Under the pieces are notes generated by a model, which saw only the letters and a list, made by a program, of their open reading frames with translations, made no database searches and was not told the origin of the DNA. DNA of 64,000 nt, taken from assembly GCA_018712705.1 (NCBI GenBank), contig DVGM01000033.1:1-64000 (forward strand), written 5' to 3'. A program made the position numbers and the translations under genes. The DNA is from Aphodousia faecalis. GTDB taxonomy: Bacteria; Pseudomonadota; Gammaproteobacteria; Burkholderiales; Burkholderiaceae_F. This document shows, piece after piece, positions 35,104 through 43,568 of this stretch; position 1 is the stretch's first letter, and each line of letters starts with the position of its first letter.

Positions 35104-35134
35104 CGATTAAAAGCAAAGTATTTGTTTTTAATCG
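35104..35134. promoter_or_regulatory. Second inverted repeat upstream of ridA
   Basis: CGATTAAAA and TTTTAATCG are perfect 9-bp complementary arms with a 13-nt gap, 42 nt before the ridA start. A possible regulator binding site. Confidence 0.4.
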
Positions 35135-35175
35135 TCTTAAACTTCTATTAACTTTAGTGACATTGGAGAAAAATA

Positions 35176-35559
35176 ATGAAGTTGGTTTGTCCTCCGTTTA
35201 AAGGCGAAAATAAGGGCCACTACAGTGCCGGTGTTATTTCCAAAGGTATGCTCTATGTTTCGGGGCAACTGTCCATAGATCCGGATACTCGAGAAGTCTG
35301 CAAAGGTGACATCAAAGACCACACGCGACTCGCTTTAGATAATGTTGATCGAGTTTTAAAGGAAGCTGGCGTCAGGCGCGATCAAGTGGTATTTTGCCGC
35401 GTCTACACCCCTAGTGTCGAATATTGGGGACCCATCAACGAAGTCTATGCGGAATTTTTCGGTGATCACAAACCTGGCCGCGTCGTTGTTTCTACTACAG
35501 ATCTTCATTTCGGTTGTTTAGTTGAAATTGAGGCAATCGCCGAAATGGATGAAGATTAA
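35176..35559 (+). CDS. RidA/YjgF-family imine deaminase-like protein
   Basis: 127-aa RidA-superfamily protein. RidA hydrolyses reactive enamine/imine intermediates (such as 2-aminoacrylate) made by PLP enzymes. Seen: YSAGVISKGMLYVSGQLSID, a middle ALDNVDRVLKEAG helix, KPGRVVVS (Arg in the substrate-binding place) and LVEIEAIAEM. It fits a subgroup rather than classical RidA. The next gene block includes a PLP transaminase (phnW), though 400 nt separate them. Good ribosome site GGAG. Confidence 0.85.
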   Translation: MKLVCPPFKGENKGHYSAGVISKGMLYVSGQLSIDPDTREVCKGDIKDHTRLALDNVDRVLKEAGVRRDQVVFCRVYTPSVEYWGPINEVYAEFFGDHKPGRVVVSTTDLHFGCLVEIEAIAEMDED

Positions 35560-35966
35560 CCTTTGCGACTCGTTTTCAAAGAGAGTGTGACAAAAGTCTC
35601 TTATTTAAGCAGGGGCGCAGTTAACACTCTCTTGGTTTATCCATTGAAATTCTTAAATAAAAAGCTGGCACTGAGAGCAGAGCCCATAATGCGCTGGGTG
35701 GTTGATCATTATTTGATTATTGGTTTTGGTAACCTACTCTTTTATTCAAAAATTTTCTTACCCAAAATTCAATTATTAAAAAATGACACCTAGATGACAG
35801 ATACAGTTTCCTCAATGTTCCGCTATCTCATTGTTTCTTAAAATTTATTTCATTTCGAATAAGTTTTGTACTTATTTCTTTGTCACCGAATCTTCACCTA
35901 AACGTCGAAATTCTTTCATAAGCGCCTTCAATAATTTCACCCATTATTGATAGGAATTCCGTTTTC
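35560..35966. other. Intergenic region before the phosphonate operon
   Basis: About 400 nt with no supported gene. A 76-codon open frame at 35563-35793 starts with TTG, lacks a ribosome site and looks random. The right part must contain the promoter of the phosphonate operon, but no consensus promoter was identified by eye. Confidence 0.5.
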
Positions 35967-36788
35967 ATGCTCGAATTGCGACATATCTCAAAACGTTTCG
36001 GTGACCGTGAGATTCTCTCTGATATTTCTTTGAGTATTAACCAAGGCGAAATTGTTTCAATTCTTGGACCTTCCGGGTGCGGGAAAACGACTTTGTTGAA
36101 TTTGATCTTGGGCTTAACGGACTTAACGGAAGGCCAGTTAATTTACGATGGAGAAGATCTCAGTCACGTTTCCATGAAAGACCGTGGCTTTAACATTGTT
36201 TTCCAGGATTTCGCGCTTTTCCCCAATTTAAACGCACGAGAAAACATTCTCTATGGTCTGAGAAACAATCCTAATGCCTCTACTCGTGAAGAAGTCAGTG
36301 ATCTAATTGATTTACTTGGCTTGAGAAAACACCTCGATCAACGCATCGATGAACTGTCGGGCGGACAAAAACAACGCGTAGCCATTGCTCGAACGCTCGT
36401 TTTAAAGCCTCGCCTTTTGCTTTTGGATGAACCGCTTTCTGCACTTGATGGCATCATTAAAGAGTCCATTAAAGAAAGAATCCGCACGGTCGCGCGTCAA
36501 TATAAGCTGACCACATTGATTGTGACTCACGACCCGGAAGAGGCTCTAACGTTATCCGATCGAGTTCTCATCATTAACGAAGGCAAAATCGCACAGTTTG
36601 CTGATCCGCAAACGATTATCAGCAATCCGGCCAATGACTTTATCCGACAATTTATTTTGTCGCAGCTCAACATTAAGCGAAGCAATATTCTGAAGCTTTT
36701 TAGCGAAAGTTTGCCCCAAACAACACCTGCATCATCCCGAATTGCCAAACCTCAACCCTTTCAAGCATTCGGTCAAGCCGTCGCTTAA
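35967..36788 (+). CDS. phnT: ABC transporter ATPase for 2-aminoethylphosphonate
   Basis: 273-aa ATPase of the Fe/AEP-type importer class. Walker A GPSGCGKTT, Q-loop VFQDFALFPN, signature LSGGQKQR and Walker B LLLDEPLSALD are intact; a short regulatory tail follows. The call as PhnT rests on the operon: fused permease, binding protein, phnW and phnX follow in order. Starts after AGGAA. Confidence 0.88.
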   Translation: MLELRHISKRFGDREILSDISLSINQGEIVSILGPSGCGKTTLLNLILGLTDLTEGQLIYDGEDLSHVSMKDRGFNIVFQDFALFPNLNARENILYGLRNNPNASTREEVSDLIDLLGLRKHLDQRIDELSGGQKQRVAIARTLVLKPRLLLLDEPLSALDGIIKESIKERIRTVARQYKLTTLIVTHDPEEALTLSDRVLIINEGKIAQFADPQTIISNPANDFIRQFILSQLNIKRSNILKLFSESLPQTTPASSRIAKPQPFQAFGQAVA

Positions 36789-36803
36789 TGGAGAGGAATT
36801 TCT

Positions 36804-38519
36804 ATGCTAGCGGCATTATTCGGTAAAGGACAAAAAGAACTAAAAGTTCTTTATATCCTCATCACGCTCACATTAGCGGCTATTTTGCTTTATCCGCTGG
36901 GCTGTGTTTTATTTCAATCCGTTCTAACCAAAGAGGGCGGCATTGGACTGGCCAATTACACCTCCCTGCTTTCACAAAGCAGTTTTTGGACGGCTTTAGC
37001 CAACAGCTTCACCGTTTCCGGTATTTCAGTAGCCATTGCGACTTTGATGGCCTTTTTCTGCGCATACGGTCTTCACTTTACAAGAATTCGCCCTGGCGTA
37101 AAAAAAGTTATTCAAATCATCGTCCTGCTGCCGCTTTTTTTGCCATCCATCACATACGGTTTTGCTGTCATCTACTCATTCGGCCGTTTAGGGCTAATCA
37201 GTCAATTGATCGTCCCTCCCCCTTTTTCCATCTATGGCTTCTGGGGGCTACTGATTGCCGATGTTATTTATACGCTGCCGCCGGCTTTTCTGATTCTTTA
37301 TAACGCCTTTTTTTACGTTGATCGTAACTTTATTACAGTCTCCAAATTGATGGGAGACGGTCCATGGCAAACTTTTTACATGACCGCCATCCGACCGGTT
37401 GTCGGCTCACTTCTATCTGCTTTTATCCTGAGTTTCTTCCTTTCGTTTACCGATTTCGGCATCCCGGTATCCATTGCAGGCGAATATGAAGTCATCGCCA
37501 CGCAGCTTTATACAACCATGATGGGCGCCATTCCGAACTTTGGCGAAGGGGCTGTTATCGCCATGGCAATGCTTGTGCCCTCGGTTGCCTCCGTTGTTAT
37601 GCTGCGTTGGGTTGATCGCTTTAATTTTCGATACAACAAAATTTCTAAAGCCGAAGTCTCGACGAACGCATTTAGAGATGCTCTGTACCTGCTTTACTAC
37701 GTACTCATTTCACTTGCGCTGTTATCCGTTTTTGTCGTGATGTTTGTTGTGCCTTTCGTGAAACAATGGCCTTATCAGCCTTACTTCACGTTGGATGTCA
37801 TCACTCGTATTGTCAGTGACAGCTCTATCTGGCAAGTCTATGAACACTCCATCGGCGTCGCTCTCGTCTCGGCAGCTGTCGGCACGATTTTCTGTTACGC
37901 CGCTGCTTTGGTTAAGGCTCGATCACAACTGCCCTCATGGTGTCAAACCACAATGGACTCCTTTGCCATGATCACCAACACCGTTCCGGGCATGGTGCTT
38001 GGTATCGGATTTCTCTTTGCCATGAGCGGTACGCCTTTGGCCAATACATTCACCATTTTGGTGTTAGCCAACCTCGTGCACTTCCTTACCACGCCATACA
38101 TGATGGCTACCTCCGCACTTTCAAAAATGAATGCCGGCTGGGAAACAACGGGGGCTTTAATGGGCGACAGTTGGATAAAAACAGTCTCTCGCGTCATTGT
38201 CCCGAACTCTTTGCCGACGCTGTTGCAAATGTTCCAGTACTTCTTCGTCAGTGCCATGGTCACCATCAGCGCTGTTGTGTTCCTCACGGGCGCGCGCACG
38301 ATGCTTTTAACAACAAAAATTAAAGAACTTCAATACTTTGAAAAATTTGAAGAAATCTTTGTTTTATCCCTTTTAGTTTTCCTTACTAACGTGGCTGCGA
38401 AGCTCATTTTCGACGCTCTGACCAGTTACGTGCAAACCCATCACGGTCAAGGCTTATTGACCAGATTAAAAACCTTTTTCCAATCCGCTACGACTCGCAA
38501 AGCGAATCAGTCGATCTAA
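36804..38519 (+). CDS. phnU: Fused double ABC permease for 2-aminoethylphosphonate
   Basis: 571-aa permease with two consecutive six-helix domains, equal to PhnU plus PhnV in one chain. Each half has its coupling loop: SKLMGDGPWQTFYMTAIRPV in the first half and TGALMGDSWIKTVSRVIVPN in the second. Such fused permeases are found in Fe3+/AEP-type importers. It lies 15 nt after the ATPase gene. The symbol is an approximation since the gene covers both PhnU and PhnV roles. Confidence 0.85.
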   Translation: MLAALFGKGQKELKVLYILITLTLAAILLYPLGCVLFQSVLTKEGGIGLANYTSLLSQSSFWTALANSFTVSGISVAIATLMAFFCAYGLHFTRIRPGVKKVIQIIVLLPLFLPSITYGFAVIYSFGRLGLISQLIVPPPFSIYGFWGLLIADVIYTLPPAFLILYNAFFYVDRNFITVSKLMGDGPWQTFYMTAIRPVVGSLLSAFILSFFLSFTDFGIPVSIAGEYEVIATQLYTTMMGAIPNFGEGAVIAMAMLVPSVASVVMLRWVDRFNFRYNKISKAEVSTNAFRDALYLLYYVLISLALLSVFVVMFVVPFVKQWPYQPYFTLDVITRIVSDSSIWQVYEHSIGVALVSAAVGTIFCYAAALVKARSQLPSWCQTTMDSFAMITNTVPGMVLGIGFLFAMSGTPLANTFTILVLANLVHFLTTPYMMATSALSKMNAGWETTGALMGDSWIKTVSRVIVPNSLPTLLQMFQYFFVSAMVTISAVVFLTGARTMLLTTKIKELQYFEKFEEIFVLSLLVFLTNVAAKLIFDALTSYVQTHHGQGLLTRLKTFFQSATTRKANQSI

Positions 38520-38537
38520 TAATTAAGGAGTTAACGT

Positions 38538-39557
38538 ATGAAACGCATCTCTGTTCTTTCCCTCTCGGTTTTAACCGCTGCTGTTTTGGGGTTGTCGGCC
38601 TGCAGCGACAATGGTGATGCCCAAAACAAGAAGACAGCTGCAACATCAGAACCCGCCAAACAAGTGGTGATCTACACCAACGCTGACGAAGAAGCACAAC
38701 AAGCGATGAAAAATGCGCTCGATAACAATGGCTTCAAGGGTGCCTATCTGATGCAGTCCTTTGGCACCTCTGAGTTGGGCGGGAAGATCGCTGCTGAAGG
38801 AAAGAATATTGAAGCCGATTTGGTCACGATCAGCACTTATTATTTGGACAGTTTCCAAAAGAAAAATCAGATGTTCCAAAATTTGACGTTTAAGACCGAA
38901 CCGATTAATCCCACCCCCTCTTACTACGCTCCGATTTTAGGCAATACGGGTGCTCTTTTCGTCAATACTCAAGTTCTCAAGGAATCTGGTCTGCCGGCTC
39001 CCAAGGCCATTGCCGACCTGGCTAAACCGGAATACGCGGGTCACATCTCCGTACCTGACATCATGGGTTCATCCACTTCCTGGCTGATGACCCAAGCTGT
39101 ACTGTCTGCCGAGGGTGAAGAACAAGGTGCTAAGACCATCGCTGCCATCGAAAAGAACGCAGGTGCTCATTTGGAAAAATCGGGTTCCGCTCCTTTAAAG
39201 AAACTGCGCGCCGGTGAAGTGGCCGTCGGTTTCGGACTGCGTCATCAAGCCGTTGCTGATAAAGCTAAGGGCTTGCCGATTGATTACATCGATCCCGTTG
39301 AAGGCAATTTCCAGCTTCAAGAAGCCATCGCTGTTGTTGATAAGGGCGACAAGACCAATCCTAATGCTCAAAAGATGGCTGAAACCATCATCAAACATGG
39401 TCGTACGGAACTTTTGAAGTACTACCCGGTTGCTTTGTACAAGGGTGAGACGGTTTCGGCTGAAAATAAACCGGCCAATCCCAAAATGTACAAGGAAGCA
39501 TTGACTGTTGAATTGCTTGAAGCTCACCAAAAATTAGTTAAAGGTCAAAATAAATAA
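38538..39557 (+). CDS. phnS: 2-aminoethylphosphonate-binding lipoprotein
   Basis: 339-aa substrate-binding protein with a lipobox LGLSAC (Cys22), so it would be anchored to the membrane. The mature part has the two-lobed extracellular-binding fold of the iron/AEP family (VVIYTNADEEAQQAM, DLVTISTYYLDSF, GNTGALFVN). Strong codon bias suggests abundant product. A hairpin separates it from phnW. The ligand AEP is inferred from the downstream catabolic genes. Confidence 0.87.
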   Translation: MKRISVLSLSVLTAAVLGLSACSDNGDAQNKKTAATSEPAKQVVIYTNADEEAQQAMKNALDNNGFKGAYLMQSFGTSELGGKIAAEGKNIEADLVTISTYYLDSFQKKNQMFQNLTFKTEPINPTPSYYAPILGNTGALFVNTQVLKESGLPAPKAIADLAKPEYAGHISVPDIMGSSTSWLMTQAVLSAEGEEQGAKTIAAIEKNAGAHLEKSGSAPLKKLRAGEVAVGFGLRHQAVADKAKGLPIDYIDPVEGNFQLQEAIAVVDKGDKTNPNAQKMAETIIKHGRTELLKYYPVALYKGETVSAENKPANPKMYKEALTVELLEAHQKLVKGQNK

Positions 39558-39579
39558 TCCTTTTTCCTATATGGCGAAA

Positions 39580-39606
39580 TGCGGGACGATTTTTTTTCGT
39601 CCCGCA
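39580..39606 (+). other. Intercistronic hairpin between phnS and phnW
   Basis: Perfect 10-bp stem TGCGGGACGA / TCGTCCCGCA with a T-only loop and no T-run after it. Same architecture as hairpins after other binding-protein genes here. Confidence 0.65.
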
Positions 39607-39631
39607 ACCTCTTAGAAACACTGGAAAAATC

Positions 39632-40750
39632 ATGACTATTCAAGATCCGAATACTTACAAATTACTCACCCCCGGCCCTCTCACCTCCTCATTGACAGTG
39701 CGTGAGGAAATGCTTGTCGACCGATGCACATGGGATAAAGACTACAAGGAAATGACCCAGGAAGTGCGTCGCTCATTGCTTGAATTGGCTCACGCCGATC
39801 CTAATGAATATACAACTGTTTTGATGCAAGGCAGCGGCACATTTGGTGTTGAATCCGTGCTCTCGTCCATCCCTGGAGCCGATGATTGTGTTTTGGTCCT
39901 TGTCAATGGCGCCTACACCGAACGCATGTGCCAAATCCTTACCTACCACCACATCCATTTCAAACGGTTGGATTTTGCTTGGGACAGTATTCCGGATGCT
40001 AAAAAAGTTGACGAATTTCTAGCGAATAATCCTGATGTGACGATGGTTGCCATGGTGCACAGCGAAACCACAACCGGCATTTTAAATGACATCGCTGCCG
40101 TGGGTTCAGTTGTAAAGGCGGCCGGTAAAACCTTTGTTGTTGATGCCATGAGTTCCTTTGGCGGCGTGGATATCAACGTGCCCGAAGTCGGCATTGACTT
40201 CCTTATTTCTTCGGCTAATAAATGCATTCAAGGCGTTCCCGGTTTCTCGTTTATTATCGCCAATATAGAAAAACTACAAGCCAGTAAAGGCAATGCCCGT
40301 TCTTTGTCTTTGGATCTTTACGATCAATGGCGCGTTATGGAAAAAGACGGTGGAAAATGGCGTTTTACCTCTCCGACTCACGTCGTTGCCGCATTTCATC
40401 GCGCAATCGCAGAGTTAAAAGCCGAAGGCGGCATTGCCGCTCGTCACACTCGCTATGCTCAATGCAACAAGATGCTTCGTGACGGAATGAAAGAACTTGG
40501 ATTTGATGCCTACATTGACGCCGCTCATCAAGGGCCGATCATCACAACATTCTTTTATCCTGAAAATGCCAATTTCACATTTGCCGGTATGTATGACTAT
40601 TTGAAGAACCATGGTTACGTCATCTATCCGGGCAAACTTACCGAGCGTGACACCTTCCGTTTGGGCAATATCGGTGAAATTTACGAAGAAGACGTTAAAC
40701 GTGTTCTAGCAATTTTCAAAGCTTATTTAGACGAGGTTAGCCATGCCTAA
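39632..40750 (+). CDS. phnW: 2-aminoethylphosphonate-pyruvate transaminase
   Basis: 372-aa PLP enzyme that converts 2-aminoethylphosphonate and pyruvate to phosphonoacetaldehyde and alanine. N-terminal LLTPGPLTSS, GSGTFGVESVLSS, HSETTTG, DAMSSFGG, and PLP lysine in SSANKCIQGVPGF are intact. Overlaps phnX by 8 nt. The pathway product phosphonoacetaldehyde is then hydrolysed by phnX, giving acetaldehyde and phosphate. Confidence 0.96.
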   Translation: MTIQDPNTYKLLTPGPLTSSLTVREEMLVDRCTWDKDYKEMTQEVRRSLLELAHADPNEYTTVLMQGSGTFGVESVLSSIPGADDCVLVLVNGAYTERMCQILTYHHIHFKRLDFAWDSIPDAKKVDEFLANNPDVTMVAMVHSETTTGILNDIAAVGSVVKAAGKTFVVDAMSSFGGVDINVPEVGIDFLISSANKCIQGVPGFSFIIANIEKLQASKGNARSLSLDLYDQWRVMEKDGGKWRFTSPTHVVAAFHRAIAELKAEGGIAARHTRYAQCNKMLRDGMKELGFDAYIDAAHQGPIITTFFYPENANFTFAGMYDYLKNHGYVIYPGKLTERDTFRLGNIGEIYEEDVKRVLAIFKAYLDEVSHA

Positions 40751-41537
40751 CATTCAAGCCGTGATTTTTGACTGGGCCGGTACAACCGTTGATTTCGGCT
40801 CAACAAGTCCTGTCAGCGCCTTCATGGAGGCTTTTCGTCGTGCGGGCATTGAAGTCACCGATGAAGAAACTCGTGCCCCGATGGGTCTTTTAAAGCGTGA
40901 CCACATTCGCACGATGCTGCGCATGCCGCGCATTGAAAAAGCCTGGGAAGAACGCTACAAGCGTATTCCCAATTCCGATGATGTTGAAGCCCTCTACGCT
41001 GACTTTGAACCGGCGTTGATGGCTGTGCTACCTCAGCATTGTGACATTAAGCCCTATGTCTTGGACGCGGTTGCCGCTTTGCGTCAAAAGGGCATCAAGA
41101 TTGGTTCGACCACCGGTTTTACCGCTTCCATGATGGAAGTCGTCGCTCGTGAAGCATCGAAGGCTGGCTACAACCCTGACATGCTTGTAACCGCAGATGA
41201 CACCGGCGGTTTTGGCCGCCCTTGGCCTTACATGGTATTTGAAAATATGAAGCGCCTCGGGCTTCAAGACGTTCGTCGCATTGTTAAAGTCGGTGATACT
41301 GTATCTGACATGCGCGAAGGTAAAAATGCCGGGTTAATTGCCGTTGGCGTCACGGAAGGCAGTTCTATCATTGGCTTAGACAAAGCCTCCTGGGATAAAT
41401 TGCCCTCTCTGGAACAATTTGCCCTTCGTAAAAAAGCTCGTGAAATGTTCTTTGCCAACGGTGCTGATTTTGTTATTGACACCATGGAAGAACTGCCCAA
41501 ATTAATTGAAGCCATTGAAAATGGCGAGAAAGCCTAA
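40743..41537 (+). CDS. phnX: Phosphonoacetaldehyde hydrolase (phosphonatase)
   Basis: 264-aa HAD enzyme that splits the C-P bond of phosphonoacetaldehyde. Nucleophile Asp in VIFDWAGTTVDFG, Schiff-base lysine in MGLLKRDHI, SSTTGFT-like motif GSTTGFT, and VGDTVSDMREG are intact. The last gene of the AEP operon. Together with phnT-U-S-W it forms a complete import-and-use system for this widespread natural phosphonate. Confidence 0.96.
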   Translation: MPNIQAVIFDWAGTTVDFGSTSPVSAFMEAFRRAGIEVTDEETRAPMGLLKRDHIRTMLRMPRIEKAWEERYKRIPNSDDVEALYADFEPALMAVLPQHCDIKPYVLDAVAALRQKGIKIGSTTGFTASMMEVVAREASKAGYNPDMLVTADDTGGFGRPWPYMVFENMKRLGLQDVRRIVKVGDTVSDMREGKNAGLIAVGVTEGSSIIGLDKASWDKLPSLEQFALRKKAREMFFANGADFVIDTMEELPKLIEAIENGEKA

Positions 41538-41559
41538 AAAGCTTAAATTCTGAGCTTTG

Positions 41560-42315
41560 TTAGAAGAAAAACTCGTTCTCACGCGTTAATTTCGCAACAG
41601 GAGCGAGTTTTTTTTCAATGGCCTGTTGTGCGGCAGGCGGTAAACTTCTTGCTCCTTGCGGGCACATTGCTACACACCTCATACACAAAATACATTTAGA
41701 TGGATCAGTTTTCTTGGGATCAGTAATCCAAATAGCCATTGTCGGACATCGCTGAATACACATGCCACATCGAACACACTTACCGCTGACCACGGGAGTG
41801 ACCGGCATTTTGCTCCACGCCCGATAGGGGCGGTTACCAGGCACTTCAACCGGAACTGCGTGCATATCATCGTATTTTTGTAGTGCAAAACGAGCAAAAA
41901 CCGAAAGATTTTGAAAATCTACCTCAGTCGGTCGATTAGCCGCCACAGTCGGCACCATTGAATGCTGCGTTACAACGGCAGCACTGGCAATTGGAATGCC
42001 GCCCCTGGCGAGAATTGTGTCATTTAATTCCAATAAGGCATCTTCATATGCTCTATTGCCATAAGTTACAAGCGTAATCACGCGAGTTGACTCAAATGTT
42101 ACTTTCCGAAGCCGCTCAACCACAAGCCCCGGTATCCGACCTCCATAAACGGGACAAGCAATAATTACCCGCTCATCTTTTCCGAAGGTGCACTCCTTTA
42201 AGAACGGATCGGACAAATCTACCGTCCTATCTACTCCTCCCATCTGCTCAGCAACGTGACGGATAACCTTTAACGTGTGACCAGCCGCACTAAAAAATAC
42301 AATCGAAAAACGCAT
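41560..42315 (-). CDS. EFR1-family flavodoxin-ferredoxin fusion
   Basis: 251 aa from ATG 42315 (site TGAGG). An N-terminal flavodoxin-like domain (FSIVFFSAAGHTLKVIRHV) is fused to a C-terminal 2[4Fe-4S] ferredoxin with CVRCGMCIQRCP and CILCMRCVAMCP. EFR1 proteins are common in gut anaerobes, but their electron partner is mostly unknown. No signal peptide, so cytosolic. Next to a degraded exported flavodoxin. Confidence 0.85.
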   Translation of the reverse strand: MRFSIVFFSAAGHTLKVIRHVAEQMGGVDRTVDLSDPFLKECTFGKDERVIIACPVYGGRIPGLVVERLRKVTFESTRVITLVTYGNRAYEDALLELNDTILARGGIPIASAAVVTQHSMVPTVAANRPTEVDFQNLSVFARFALQKYDDMHAVPVEVPGNRPYRAWSKMPVTPVVSGKCVRCGMCIQRCPTMAIWITDPKKTDPSKCILCMRCVAMCPQGARSLPPAAQQAIEKKLAPVAKLTRENEFFF

Positions 42316-42387
42316 GGGGCACCTCATTTTTTCTTTTCATCATAGCGCAAAAAAACGCATCTACAAGTTGCCCCCAACACATAAATA

Positions 42388-42961
42388 TCACGGATTTGCC
42401 TCTTTTAGCCAACGAAGGATCTGTTCATCTAAATCACTATCTCCATTTCCGTAAACCGTCAAACTTTGCGTTACTGTCGATTTCGGACACATTTGAACAA
42501 AATCATCCCTCGTTTGCATAAGACCACCACCCCCATGGGTATTAAAAGGCATGATGACTTTCCCCGGAAAGATCGGTTTGACTTAGCCATGAAGCGACGG
42601 GACGAGCGATGTGATGCCACCATGTCGGCGTACCTATGATGAGAACATCGAAATTATTCAAATCAATGGATGGAGCATGAATTGGCGGCAAATAACCTTT
42701 TTGCATTTCCTCTCGCACTTGATTTGTTGTCGGGCGATAGGCGTTTGGATAAGGCGTTTGAGGAACAATTTCAAACACTGGAGCCGCTGTCAAAGCAGAA
42801 ATACGAGATGCCACAGTTCGGGTGTTCCCGCTATGGCTATAGTAAACAATAGCGGTTCGTTTCATCGGAAATTGAGCGGCTTCTTTGGCTAGGCTTGAAT
42901 GCGTTCCAACGAGTGTTGTGAGTCCAACAACAGCTTTCAAGAATTCTCTTTTTGACAACAT
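42388..42961 (-). pseudogene. Tat-exported flavodoxin, frameshifted
   Basis: A Tat-like signal SKREFLKAVVG (lysine-arginine variant) is followed by a flavodoxin fold: VYYSHSGNTRTVASR binds FMN phosphate, and LIIGTPTWWHHIARPVASWL is typical of the family. In the G-run (C-run on + at 42562-42565) one extra base shifts the frame, giving SGESHHAF and stop at 42542. The other frame continues as KVIMPFNTHGGGG, DDFVQMCP, SLTVYGNGD to a stop at 42388, the expected C-terminus. Intact length would be about 190 aa. Start ATG 42961 has GGGAGG before it. Homopolymer sequence error is possible. Confidence 0.85.
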
Positions 42962-43065
42962 GTCTATAACCTCCCACTATTCTGCTTCTAATTTACTGGG
43001 AGAAGTAACGTTTTATTGACTCAAAAATGCCGAATTATTGTTTATTTAAAGCAAGTTGCAGAAAA

Positions 43066-43497
43066 CTAAACGCGAAAGCGATTATTTTCTTTCTTAGAAG
43101 GCAAAAGCATTACAAAAATACCAAACACAACTAAGGCATTGACAATCCAGGTCTGCACCTCAAGACCTGTCATTAAGGGAGGAAGGAAATAACAGAGACT
43201 CTACCATCCGCTCACACCGATATCATGCAACCGTCTGACCGTCAGGGCCAGGCCTGGAACAAAGGAGTAAAGAGCAAAAACAAAAACTAAGGAAGTGGTT
43301 AAATAAATCGGCCAGGTTATAACTTCATCGGCTGTCACAACAAGCAAATTACAGACCACACCCAAAGCAATAAAAGTGCAATAAGCAATGATCTGAAATA
43401 GGATCAGCCCAAGCCATTCCTTTCGATCTGAACAGCTTTTGAAATCAGCATATCGCTCACGTCCATAAGCTTGAGTGAGCCAATGAACAATTGACAA
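43066..43497 (-). pseudogene. DUF805 membrane protein interrupted by TAG
   Basis: DUF805 inner-membrane protein with TTG start at 43497 (site AAGGAA). YADFKSCSDRKEWLGLILF and RRLHDIGVSGW are family hallmarks. Directly after SGW comes TAG (43201-43203) where relatives have a second Trp (SGWW). The frame stays open for 44 more codons with a further hydrophobic segment (TWIVNALVVFGIFVMLL) and a basic tail to 43066. TGG to TAG is a single G-to-A change. Probably a nonsense mutant; the full product would be 143 aa. Function of DUF805 proteins is unknown. Confidence 0.8.
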
Positions 43498-43568
43498 TCT
43501 GTGTTCCTTTTTTCAGTTTATCCAGGATAAGAATACTCAAACCTCTCCTTCTTATCAGTCACTTTTCT

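Noticed and set aside
35563..35793. 76-codon open frame between ridA and the phosphonate operon
   Set aside because: TTG start, no ribosome site, no recognisable feature.
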